Shown in pieces: positions 1 to 8,000 of a stretch of DNA of 8,566 nt; the first letter of the stretch is position 1; every line of letters begins with the position of its first letter. The position numbers were made by a program, and so were the translations under genes. The stretch is from NCBI GenBank assembly GCA_009920815.1, contig RFZH01000094.1, forward strand, positions 1 to 8,566, written 5' to 3'. The notes under the pieces are model-generated. The model did no database searches, was not told the origin of the DNA, and worked only from the letters and a program-made list of their open reading frames with translations. The DNA comes from Paracoccaceae bacterium (GTDB lineage: Bacteria > Pseudomonadota > Alphaproteobacteria > Rhodobacterales > Rhodobacteraceae).

Positions 1-25
1 GCGCATCCTAGGATGCGCGTTTTTT
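1..25 (+). terminator. Palindromic hairpin with T-run at window edge
   Basis: Positions 1-18 are a perfect 18-base palindrome (arms GCGCATC and GATGCGC around a CTAG centre), followed by G and six Ts at 20-25. This is the form of a rho-independent terminator for plus-strand transcription entering from the left of the window. On the minus strand the der stop codon (26-28) is followed at once by an A-run and the same stem, so der transcripts would also form this hairpin. Whether a T-run follows on that strand cannot be seen because the window ends. It is probably a shared terminator between convergent genes. The stem may extend beyond base 1. Confidence 0.7.
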
Positions 26-1483
26 CTATAAATGTTTGCGCAGCTTGCTTGGCTTTGCTTTCTTTTTATCCTTATAGGGGTTCTTGTCCCCCTGCCCACG
101 CATCGTCAAACGAATAGGCGTGCCTGGCATTTCGAAATCGGCCCGCAAACCATTGACCAAATACCGCGAATAACTGGCGGGGATTTTGTCGGGTTGCGAA
201 CACATCACAACGAATCCGGGTGGGCGCGATTTCGCTTGGGTCATATAGCGCAGCTTAATGCGACGGCCATTTGGTGCGGGGGGCGGATGCATTTCGATCA
301 TCCCCGCCAACCAACGGTTCAATTGCGATGTTGGCACGCGCCGGTTCCAAATGCGATGCGCTTTCAAAATCGCTTCGTGCAATTTGTCTAACCCTTTGCC
401 GGTTTTGGCAGAAACCGTCACCAAAGGCGCGCCGCGCAACTGGGGCAGCAAACGTTCAAAAGCCTCGCGCAATTCTTTGATTTTGCTGTTCTTTTCAGCC
501 TCAATATCCCATTTGTTTACGGCCACAACGACCGCGCGCCCTTCGCGTTCGGCCAAATCGGCAATCCGCAAATCCTGGGTTTCAAAGGGGATCGCCGCGT
601 CCAAAAGGACAACAACGACTTCGGCGAATTTCACCGCACGCAGGCCATCAGACACGGACAGTTTTTCAACCTTGTCCTGCACCTTGGCCTTTTTGCGCAT
701 GCCGGCGGTATCAAAAATCCGCATTGGAACATCATTCCAGTTGATACGCAAAGAAATGGCATCCCGCGTGATGCCGGCCTCGGGTCCGGTCAACAAACGA
801 TCTTCGCCCAATATCTGGTTGATCAGGGTTGATTTCCCAGCGTTCGGACGACCAACAACAGCAACTTGCAACGGCTTTTGATCGGTCGGAGCCAGATAGG
901 TATCGCCCTCGTCTTCGTCAATCTCGTCCTCGATATCAACGTCAAACTGGGCGTTCAATTCGGCCTCGGCCTCGGCTTTTTCTTCGAAATCACGGGCAAT
1001 CGGTTCCAGCACATGCAATAGATCGCCCATGCCTTCGCCGTGTTCGGCAGACAGTCGCAAGGGTTCACCCAAGCCTAAATTCCACGCCTCAAGCACACCC
1101 GCATCGGCGGCGGCACCTTCGCCTTTGTTCGCAGCCAACAAAACGATATTGCCGCGTTTGCGTAGGATTTCAGCGAAAATTTCATCAACCGGAGTAACCC
1201 CGACACGCGCGTCGATCATAAACAAACAGACGTCGGCCATATCGACGGCCCGTTCGGTCAACCGGCGCATGCGCCCTTGTAGGCTGTCGTCGGTTGCGTC
1301 CTCAAGGCCCGCGGTATCGATGACCGTAAATTTCAAATGCCCCAAACGCGCATCCCCTTCACGCAGATCGCGCGTCACGCCAGGTTGGTCATCAACCAGC
1401 GCCAGACGTTTCCCGACGAGACGGTTAAACAGGGTAGATTTGCCCACATTGGGACGGCCAACAATGGCCAAGGTAAAGCTCAT
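26..1483 (-). CDS. der: Ribosome assembly GTPase Der (EngA), two tandem GTPase domains
   Basis: Der is an essential GTPase that helps mature the 50S ribosomal subunit in the cytoplasm. The 485-residue product has the full family layout. GTPase domain 1 has P-loop GRPNVGKST (residues 9-17), switch I PGVTRD, DTAG (56-59) and a G4 motif NKGE (119-122). An acidic linker rich in Glu and Asp covers about 167-195. GTPase domain 2 has GRPNAGKST (211-219), GITRD, DTAGMR (258-263), NKWD (323-326) and SAKTGKG (358-364). A KH-like C-terminal domain covers about 380-465 and ends in a Lys-rich tail. The length is close to E. coli Der (490). I chose the ATG at 1483 over an in-frame TTG at 1495 because GGAG lies 6 nt upstream of the ATG and overlaps that TTG. 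It is the last gene of the TPR protein-bamB-der operon, 47 nt after bamB. One oddity is Glu instead of Asp in the first G4 motif (NKxD). The identification is very secure. Confidence 0.97.
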   Translation of the reverse strand: MSFTLAIVGRPNVGKSTLFNRLVGKRLALVDDQPGVTRDLREGDARLGHLKFTVIDTAGLEDATDDSLQGRMRRLTERAVDMADVCLFMIDARVGVTPVDEIFAEILRKRGNIVLLAANKGEGAAADAGVLEAWNLGLGEPLRLSAEHGEGMGDLLHVLEPIARDFEEKAEAEAELNAQFDVDIEDEIDEDEGDTYLAPTDQKPLQVAVVGRPNAGKSTLINQILGEDRLLTGPEAGITRDAISLRINWNDVPMRIFDTAGMRKKAKVQDKVEKLSVSDGLRAVKFAEVVVVLLDAAIPFETQDLRIADLAEREGRAVVVAVNKWDIEAEKNSKIKELREAFERLLPQLRGAPLVTVSAKTGKGLDKLHEAILKAHRIWNRRVPTSQLNRWLAGMIEMHPPPAPNGRRIKLRYMTQAKSRPPGFVVMCSQPDKIPASYSRYLVNGLRADFEMPGTPIRLTMRGQGDKNPYKDKKKAKPSKLRKHL

Positions 1484-1489
1484 AATACG

Positions 1490-1493
1490 CTCC
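1490..1493 (-). promoter_or_regulatory. Shine-Dalgarno site of der (decides the start)
   Basis: On the minus strand GGAG (1493 to 1490) is followed by six bases and then ATG (1483-1481). The upstream in-frame TTG at 1495-1493 shares a base with this site, so it is unlikely to be the start codon. Confidence 0.7.
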
Positions 1494-1530
1494 AAAGCGG
1501 TTTAAGCGCGGGTCATACACCAGTTTTTCG

Positions 1531-2853
1531 TCAACGAAAAGCGTGCAATTCGCCCTTGGACGAGACAATGTACAAAACACCGCCTGCAACGACGGGGCTG
1601 GTCGTTGCACCATCGGGCACAGCGACGCTGGCCGACAGTGCCCCAGAGACGGGATCAAACAGTCGGATCAGCCCGTCGTTAGAGGCTATCACGATCTGCC
1701 CCCCTGCCAAAACAGGGCCATGATGCGCATAGATTTCTTTTGACTTTTTTGGACCTTGTTTCAAAAATCCGGGCAAATTCACAGCCCAAATCACATCACC
1801 TGTGTTTGCGTCGACGCGCACCAACTGGCCAATGTCATTGATCAGAAACACGGAACCGCCCGCGACCCAAACGTCACCACGCACACCTTGGCTTGAGGTC
1901 CAGATGCGTTCGCCATCATCCAGATTCAGTGCGACGAACCGACCCGACCCGTTTGCGGCATAAACACGGTTCCCCACAATCATCGGCGATGTTGCAAGGT
2001 CTTCGACAATCCCGACGGATCTGCCTTTGCGCCCGCCCGTTAGGCTGGTGTTCCAATAGATCAAGCCACCTTTGCGAAAGGCTGCCTGCAATTCGCCAGA
2101 CCCATACCCGAACAAAACGAATTTCTCGGACGCTGACGGACCCACAGACCCTGTCAGGTTGTTGACGTCCGACACGCTATCGATGCGCCACCGAATGCGG
2201 CCATCGTTGGCCTCAATCGCCCAGCTGGTCGCGTCAGATGAAACGAAATACACCAACCCGTCATAATAGGTTGGACGGGACATGCCTGCGCCACGCACCG
2301 ATTGCGACCATAGGATTTCGCCTGTTTTTGGGGCCATGGCATAGGCGACACCATAGCCGGTTGTTACATATAGACGACCATCCCCATATGCAAAGCCACC
2401 ACCAAAGGCGTCGCCTGCGTTTTCAGATTGTGGTGTCAGATTAACCTGCCAGAGCGCCAAACCCTCAGTTGATACTGCGGTCACTGTCGCATGGGCGTCC
2501 ATCGTGTAGATCACGCCGTCGACCACAATCGGATCTGTCGAAATGCGTTGACGCTTTGCGTCGCCTTCGCCGATCGCAACGGACCATGCCAAAGCGGGAC
2601 GCGATGACAATGCAGGATGCGCGGTCCGCGTATTCGGCGTGCCGGCACCTTGGGCCCAATTGGCGTTTGCAACCGGCTTTGGCGCGTTAAAGGGACGGGC
2701 CTGATTTACGATCTCTTGCTCTGCCGCTGCGGCGTCGGCCTCAAGCACAGAATTAATTGAGTCGCGTTTGCCGGCAAGAATGACTTCGGGTTCTGAACAG
2801 GCGGCAAGCATGGCTGCCCCCGTCATTAGCGCAGTTATTAATCGCAGCGTCAT
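1531..2853 (-). CDS. bamB: Outer-membrane assembly lipoprotein BamB (PQQ-like beta-propeller)
   Basis: BamB is a periplasm-facing lipoprotein of the BAM complex, which folds and inserts beta-barrel proteins into the outer membrane. The 440-residue product starts with a short signal peptide and a lipobox LAAC (16-19), so Cys19 should be lipidated; the +2 residue is Ser, compatible with sorting to the outer membrane. An Ala/Glu-rich linker follows (about 35-65). From about residue 85 it carries repeated PQQ-type blades, recognised by recurring turns such as TGEILW (177-182), DGRIRW (217-222), DGERIW (313-318) and TGDVIW (351-356) and strands of the type GGxVYxxxxxGxLxAL. It is somewhat longer than E. 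coli BamB (392), mostly because of the N-terminal linker. The ATG at 2853 has a GAGGG about 10 nt upstream. It lies between the TPR protein (25 nt upstream) and der (47 nt downstream), the classical position of bamB. Domain alone could mean another PQQ-like protein; lipobox plus context make BamB likely. Confidence 0.9.
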   Translation of the reverse strand: MTLRLITALMTGAAMLAACSEPEVILAGKRDSINSVLEADAAAAEQEIVNQARPFNAPKPVANANWAQGAGTPNTRTAHPALSSRPALAWSVAIGEGDAKRQRISTDPIVVDGVIYTMDAHATVTAVSTEGLALWQVNLTPQSENAGDAFGGGFAYGDGRLYVTTGYGVAYAMAPKTGEILWSQSVRGAGMSRPTYYDGLVYFVSSDATSWAIEANDGRIRWRIDSVSDVNNLTGSVGPSASEKFVLFGYGSGELQAAFRKGGLIYWNTSLTGGRKGRSVGIVEDLATSPMIVGNRVYAANGSGRFVALNLDDGERIWTSSQGVRGDVWVAGGSVFLINDIGQLVRVDANTGDVIWAVNLPGFLKQGPKKSKEIYAHHGPVLAGGQIVIASNDGLIRLFDPVSGALSASVAVPDGATTSPVVAGGVLYIVSSKGELHAFR

Positions 2854-2878
2854 ACCCGCAGTGCCCTCTTCTGTCGTG

Positions 2879-3541
2879 TTATTGTCCTAGTGCTGTTGGG
2901 TCTTTGCCCAATGCAATCATCATCTGGCTTGCGCGTTGACGCAAGCCCTGAGTTAGCTCTGCATCTTGCAAAATTTCTGACAAGCGATTTGTCGCCGCTT
3001 CGACGTCGCCTTGGGCAAGATCCAAAATCGCTAACTGTTCGCTGGCCAAAAGACGCAGCGGATTGCCAGGCGTTGCTAAATATTCAAACCCCTCACGGCG
3101 TTCTTGAACCGCTAACCCCGCATCATCGCGGATCAAACGTTTGAACGTCGCGATGTCACGATATCGGGGATCTACCTTAAGGTCATTGGCAACCGTGTCC
3201 AATGCGGCAACAGCATCTTTGGATTTACCATCTGCGGCCAATTCAGACGATTTCAACATCGCTAACAACGCGGCCCCAGCGGCATCTGGCGCAGTGATCG
3301 TGTCCAGTGTTTGAACCCGCTCTTGATGTTCGTTTTTGTCAAGCGCAGCAAGGATTTGTGATCCGAACGCCTGCGCCGTTGTGCGGTCTTGGGAGCGCGA
3401 ATATTCACGATACGCTGCGCCTGCAACGATCAAGATAACGACAGCGATTGCGATCCAACCATATTTACGAATCAATTTGAAAAGATGGTCACGCCGAACT
3501 TCTTCGGTGACTTCCTGGATAAAGCTGTCTGTATCACTCAC
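2879..3541 (-). CDS. YfgM-like membrane-anchored TPR protein
   Basis: The 220-residue product has a short charged cytoplasmic N-terminus (SDTDSFIQEVTEEVRRD), one membrane helix at about residues 26-44 (hydrophobic run ending in AGAAYREY) and a periplasmic helical domain with TPR-like helix pairs, such as the stretch ending LAILDLAQGDVEAA. This is the build of the YfgM/TPR_21 family. E. coli YfgM (206 aa) is a SecYEG-associated protein that works with PpiD on periplasmic chaperone traffic; that role here is inferred. It heads the operon with bamB 25 nt downstream, matching E. coli yfgM-bamB-der. The start is uncertain. I chose GTG at 3541 because it gives the short SDTDSF N-terminus that I recall from relatives, with GGGG 6 nt upstream. 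ATG at 3553 (four residues longer) is also possible. A TTG at 3604 would add 21 residues with no family support. Confidence 0.82.
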   Translation of the reverse strand: MSDTDSFIQEVTEEVRRDHLFKLIRKYGWIAIAVVILIVAGAAYREYSRSQDRTTAQAFGSQILAALDKNEHQERVQTLDTITAPDAAGAALLAMLKSSELAADGKSKDAVAALDTVANDLKVDPRYRDIATFKRLIRDDAGLAVQERREGFEYLATPGNPLRLLASEQLAILDLAQGDVEAATNRLSEILQDAELTQGLRQRASQMMIALGKDPTALGQ

Positions 3542-3649
3542 GGCAAACCCCATGTCTTGAATTGTGTCGTGTTTAATCCCAAATGTCCGAAAGTCCAAGA
3601 CCAAACCGTATAAATCAAATGCGTGCGCACAATTATTTATTGAACCACC

Positions 3650-3671
3650 TTCTAAACTAGCGGGTTTAGAA
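3650..3671. promoter_or_regulatory. Operator-like inverted repeat upstream of the efflux operon
   Basis: TTCTAAAC (3650-3657) and its exact reverse complement GTTTAGAA (3664-3671) are separated by six bases, TAGCGG. Such 8-bp-arm repeats are typical binding sites for dimeric regulators, and RND pump operons are commonly controlled by TetR- or MarR-type proteins. It lies 21 nt upstream of the -10 hexamer and therefore reaches into the -35 position of the plus-strand promoter. The regulator gene is not in the window, so its identity is unknown. Confidence 0.5.
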
Positions 3672-3689
3672 TGAGTGTGGTAAAACAGA

Positions 3690-3698
3690 TGATATAAT
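3690..3698 (+). promoter_or_regulatory. Extended -10 promoter of the efflux operon
   Basis: The sequence TGATATAAT contains a consensus -10 hexamer TATAAT (3693-3698) preceded by the TGn extension (3690-3692). No good -35 hexamer is found 16-18 nt upstream (the bases there are close to AATGAG), which fits an extended -10 promoter or one needing an activator. The predicted transcript would start near 3705 and have a leader of about 53 nt before the adaptor ATG at 3758. Confidence 0.55.
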
Positions 3699-3702
3699 GA
3701 TA

Positions 3703-3727
3703 ATGCCGCGCGGAGCGTGGTATTTTT
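3703..3727 (+). other. Hairpin followed by five Ts in the adaptor-gene leader
   Basis: Bases 3703-3710 (ATGCCGCG) can pair with 3716-3723 (CGTGGTAT) around a five-base loop CGGAG, giving eight pairs of which two are G-U wobbles in RNA. The run TTTTT at 3723-3727 follows directly. The shape is that of a small intrinsic terminator or attenuator. If transcription starts near 3705 the hairpin would form at the very 5' end of the mRNA, where it could instead stabilise the message. No leader peptide is apparent. Confidence 0.35.
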
Positions 3728-3757
3728 CTGCGTTCGTAAGAACCTAAGAGGACAGCA

Positions 3758-5020
3758 ATGCGTATTGTTTCATTCTTGACTGCTATTTTGGTTACAGCTT
3801 TTTTGTATGCGATTGTTTTTGAACGCGATCGATTGTCAGAATTTGCAACAACCGGATCATCCGCCAGCGCGGCCGAAGCGGCGACAGCCCCTGCACAAGA
3901 GGCCGCTGACCAGCAGGCAGCCGCCACAAACGCAGGCGACGACACCAATCAAGACAGCGCATTTAAGGTCGTGGTCAAACGCTCACGTGCGCAAACCATT
4001 GATAGCGCCGTGATCTTGCGCGGCGAAACACAAGCCGCCCGCAGCGTCACCGCGCGCGCCGAAACAAATGGGCTGATCGTTAACACGCCCCTGCGCAAAG
4101 GGGCCTTTGTCGCCCAAGGGGATGTTTTATGCGAACTCGATCCGGGAACACGTGCTGCAAATTTAGCTGACGCAAAGGCCCGCCTTGAATTGGCCCGTGC
4201 GCGCGTCCCTGAAACCCAAGCTCGCCTTGACGAAGCCGAGGCGCGTCTGGATGAAGCCAGAATAAACTTTAACGCTGCGAATAAATTGTCCGAAGGCGGC
4301 TTTGCCTCTGAAACGCGCGTTGCCAATGCCCAAGCCGCCGTCCGATCCGCCGAGGCCGCAGTTGCATCAGCCAAAGCAGGCTTTGACGCGACGCGCTCTG
4401 GCATACAATCGGCCGAGGCTGCGGTTGCCGCATCGGAAAAAGAAATTGAACGTTTGACAATCAGAGCACCTTTTTCTGGCCTATTGGAAACCGACACCGC
4501 TGAATTGGGTGCGCTTTTGCAACCGGGCGCGGAATGCGCAACCATCATTCAACTTGACCCAATCAAGGTTGTCGCCTTTGTGCCAGAAACCGAATGGACC
4601 CGCGTACGCCCCGGCGCGCCGGCCAACGCCAAATTGATCTCGGGTCGCGAGGTGTCAGGCGTTGTTTCGTTTTTGTCACGCTCTGCTGATGCCTTGACCC
4701 GGACCTTTCGCGTTGAAATCGAAGTGCCGAACACTGATCTCGCAATCGCAGACGGTCAAACAGCTGAAATCATGATCGCAGCCGAAGGCAGCCTTGCGCA
4801 TTTGATTGCACAGTCATCTTTGACATTGAACGACGAAGGTGCCTTGGGTGTTCGCTCGGTCAATTCCGAAAACATGGTAGAATTCCACCCTGTGACGTTG
4901 ATCCGTGATACTGTGGATGGCGTTTGGGTCAGCGGGCTGCCCGAACAAATAAACATTATCGTCGTTGGCCAAGAATTTGTCCGCGCGGGCGTTCGCGCCG
5001 AACCCTTTTATCAGGAGTAA
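3758..5020 (+). CDS. RND efflux periplasmic adaptor (membrane fusion protein, HlyD/AcrA type)
   Basis: This 420-residue protein should link an inner-membrane RND permease to an outer-membrane channel. Residues 5-20 form an uncleaved or signal-like hydrophobic N-terminal anchor with no lipobox Cys, followed by an Ala/Gln-rich linker (about 35-65). The two lipoyl half-motifs are at about 96-131 (ARAETNGLI, then VAQGDVLCELDPG) and 233-268 (RAPFSGLLE, then LQPG). Between them is an Ala-rich alpha-helical hairpin (about 133-232) with repeated elements SAEAAVASAKAG and SAEAAVAASEKE. A beta-barrel region (about 268-345) and a membrane-proximal domain to the C-terminus follow. The ATG at 3758 has AGAGGA with about 5 nt spacing. 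The permease gene begins 5 nt after the stop, so the two are cotranscribed. The substrate cannot be told from sequence. At the hairpin tip, Leu177 and Ser184 match the L and S of the TolC-binding RLS motif, but the Arg position appears to be Ala173. Confidence 0.93.
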   Translation: MRIVSFLTAILVTAFLYAIVFERDRLSEFATTGSSASAAEAATAPAQEAADQQAAATNAGDDTNQDSAFKVVVKRSRAQTIDSAVILRGETQAARSVTARAETNGLIVNTPLRKGAFVAQGDVLCELDPGTRAANLADAKARLELARARVPETQARLDEAEARLDEARINFNAANKLSEGGFASETRVANAQAAVRSAEAAVASAKAGFDATRSGIQSAEAAVAASEKEIERLTIRAPFSGLLETDTAELGALLQPGAECATIIQLDPIKVVAFVPETEWTRVRPGAPANAKLISGREVSGVVSFLSRSADALTRTFRVEIEVPNTDLAIADGQTAEIMIAAEGSLAHLIAQSSLTLNDEGALGVRSVNSENMVEFHPVTLIRDTVDGVWVSGLPEQINIIVVGQEFVRAGVRAEPFYQE

Positions 5021-5025
5021 TCCAT

Positions 5026-8000
5026 ATGATCGGTATCGTTGATTGGGCCTCACAGCGCGCACGTATGATCATTGCGATGATCACCTTGTCGCTTGCGGCG
5101 GGTGTCTATAGCTATACGGGCCTGCCAAAAGAGGGCGAGCCGGACATTGAAATCCCTGCCCTGTTTATTTCGGTGCCATTCCCTGGCATTTCCGCGGCAG
5201 ACAGCGAAACCTTGTTGGTCAAACCGATGGAAACCGAACTGGCCGATCTGGACGGTTTGGATACAATGACAGCGACCGCATCGGAAAACTATGCAGGCGT
5301 TGCACTGCAATTCGAATTTGGCTGGGACAAGACCAAAATCATGGCCGATGTTCGCGACGCCATGAACGCGGCTGAGGCGAAATTTCCAGCGGGTGCAGAA
5401 AAATATTCGATCAACGAAATTAACTTTTCCGAATTTCCAATCATTATTGTGAATTTGACCGGCAAAGTCCCGGAACGCACAATGACGCGCATTGCAAAAG
5501 ATCTGCAAGACAAGATCGAAGCCATGGATGCGGTGCTAGAGGCGTCTATTACCGGCAATCGCGATGAGATGGTCGAGGTGACAATCGATCCATTGCGCCT
5601 TGAATCCTATAACGTGACTGCAGGCGAATTGATCAACGTGGTGCGCAATAACAACCAATTGATCGCCGCAGGCGAAGTCGATACCGCACAGGGCAGCTTT
5701 GCGGTTAAAATCCCGTCAAGCTTTGATGACATCGGTGATATCTATGCCCTGCCCGTCAAAACCAATGGGGATCGCGTCGTCACGCTGGGGGACCTTGCCG
5801 AAATCAAATTAGCCTTTGAAGATCGTGAAGGCATCGCGCGCTTTAACGGGGAATCCACCGTCGCGCTTCAAGTGGTCAAGCGCAAAGGTTATAACCTGAT
5901 CGATACGGCAAACACCGTACGCACCATGGTCGAGGCCGAGGCCGCAACCTGGCCCGACGACATGAAAGCCGCAATTCAAGTGGGCACATCAAACGACCAA
6001 TCCCGCGTGGTGGGGTCAATGGTGGGCCAATTGGAAGGATCGGTTTTAACGGCGATTGCGTTGGTGATGATCGTTGTGCTGGCGTCTTTGGGGACCCGCG
6101 CGGCGCTTTTGGTTGGTTTTTCGATCCCGACATCATTTTTGCTTTGTTTTGTGCTATTGGGTGTCATGGACATCACCATTTCAAATATCGTTATGTTTGG
6201 CCTGATTTTGGCGGTGGGGATGTTGGTGGATGGTGCCATCGTGGTCGTGGAATACGCGGACAAGCGCATCAACGAAGGTGTCGGACCGATGACCGCCTAT
6301 GTCGAAGCGGCCAAGCGCATGTTTTGGCCCGTGGTCAGTTCGACCGCAACAACGCTCTGTGCATTCTTGCCAATGCTGTTTTGGCCCGGTGTTCCGGGGC
6401 AATTCATGGGGATGTTGCCCGTAACCTTGATCTTTGTTTTATCGGCCTCATTGGTCGTTGCATTGGTATATCTACCGATCATGGGGGGCGTATCGGGTCG
6501 CATCAGCCGCGTGCTAGACCGTACTGCGCATGTTCTGCGGGTCAACCTGCCATGGGGCGTTCGCGCGGTTTTAGTGGTTTTGGCGATGGGCTTTTTGTTC
6601 ATCTCTGCCATGCAGTTCCTAAACCCGGCGTATTTGTTAGGCTTGGACCGTACAGAAATGGGGCGCAATGCACATGTTCCAGGCATGATCATGTTCCTAG
6701 CAGGAGCATTCATGGCCTCAGTGGCGTTGACTGCGGCCAAGATTGAACGGAACCGTGAACGGGTCGAATACAAATACCGTCGGACGCTTTTTGGCCAGTT
6801 TATCAAGTTTTTGACTGCCAATCCAATCATGCCAGTGGTCACAATTTTTGCGGTCATTTTCTTTGCCATGGGTGTTTTCAAATACTATGGCGAACATAAT
6901 TATGGCGTGGATTTCTTTGTTGAATCCGAACCAGAGCAAGCCATCGTTTACGTTCGTGCGCGCGGCAACCTGTCGCTTGAGGAAAAAGATCACTTGGTCA
7001 AACAAGCTGAAACCGTGGTTTTGGCACATCCTGGGATTCAAACCGCGTTTTCATTTGCGGGCAAAGGTGGATTGAACCAAAACACAGGCGGTGGTCAGGC
7101 ACCCTCTGACAGCATCGGGCAAATACAACTTGAAACAATTCCATGGGAAGAGCGTCGTGATCGCCCCGACTTGGACGGCAACGTTGTTTTAGACGAAATC
7201 ACCGCCCAATTGCGTGACATCCCGGGGATCGAAATAGAGGTTTTGAACCTGTCACGTGGTCCTGCCTCTGCCAAGCCTGTGCATTTGCGTTTGGCCAGTG
7301 ACAGCCTCGAAGATTTGATCCAAGTGGCGGGTCAAATGTCTGAGCTGTTCCACCAGACCAAAGGATTGACGCTGATCGAAGACAGCCGCCCCCTGCCCGG
7401 TATCGATTGGCAAATCAATGTCGATGTTGAAAAAGCGGGGCGCTATGGTGCCGATGTTGCGACCGTGGGCGCCATGGTTCAGCTGGTCACACGTGGGATA
7501 TTGCTGGATACCATGCGCGTTGACAGTTCGGATGAAGAGGTCGAAATTCGCGTGCGCTTGCCCGAAGATTATCGCGTGCTTAGCACCCTTGATACGCTCA
7601 AGGTGCGCACACGCGACGGATTGGTGCCTTTGTCAAATTTCATCACACGCGAACCAGTTGCGAAATTGGCTGAAATCAAACGCGTGGATCAAAAACGGTA
7701 TTTGGACGTCAAAGCGGCCGTGACAAAAGGTCTGACGCGCACAGATGTTGACGAAAACGGCAACAGTGTTGAAATTCCGATCAATGACAACGAACGCATC
7801 GCATATCTTACCAGTGTTTTGGAAAACACAGCCTTCCCTGCGGGCATGTCATGGGAATGGACAGGTGATCAAGAAGATCAAAAAGAAAGCCAAGCGTTCT
7901 TGTCCAGCGCGTTTTCGGCAGCACTTGCTTTGATGTTCATTATCTTGTTGGCGCAATTCAACAGTTTTTATAACTCTGTCGTCGTGCTTTTGGCGGTGAT

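Larger units (their letters stand above)
3554..3757. other. Divergent intergenic region between housekeeping and efflux operons
   Basis: About 200 bp separate the start of the TPR gene (minus) from the adaptor gene (plus). The plus side contains an operator-like inverted repeat, an extended -10 and a leader hairpin, listed separately. On the minus side no strong promoter stands out. The best candidate is TATACG (3612 to 3607), with TTGTGC (3632 to 3627) 14 nt upstream; the spacing is short, so I give it little weight. An 8-base palindrome GTGCGCAC is at 3623-3630. No convincing gene lies here. The region is more A/T-rich than the flanking genes, as expected for promoters. Confidence 0.6.

Noticed and set aside
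258..881. A 207-codon plus-strand open frame opposite der
   Set aside because: It lies wholly antisense to der, is rich in Arg, Ser and Thr as expected from a mirror frame, and matches no family I recognise.
3542..3604. N-terminal extension of the TPR protein from TTG at 3604
   Set aside because: The added residues are not typical of the family, the start codon is rare, and no ribosome-binding site is evident. GTG 3541 or ATG 3553 is better.
3623..3630. Palindrome GTGCGCAC in the intergenic region
   Set aside because: Eight-base palindromes arise often by chance; there is no partner copy or clear promoter geometry.
3652..3948. A 98-codon minus-strand open frame across the divergent promoter and adaptor start
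   Set aside because: It overlaps the adaptor's start and the promoter signals, and its composition is the antisense of the Ala-rich linker. The Ala/Ser bias explains the open frame.
4321..4440. Repeated SAEAAVA-type coding segments as a possible DNA repeat
   Set aside because: They reflect heptad-like repetition in the adaptor's helical hairpin and not a mobile or tandem DNA repeat.
3949..4548. A 199-codon minus-strand frame within the adaptor gene
   Set aside because: Ala/Ser-rich antisense of the coiled-coil hairpin; no motif or independent start signal.
6144..6881. Overlapping 200-codon plus and 194-codon minus frames inside the permease gene
   Set aside because: The permease frame here is continuous, with clear TM helices and RND motifs. 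These alternative frames are shadows.
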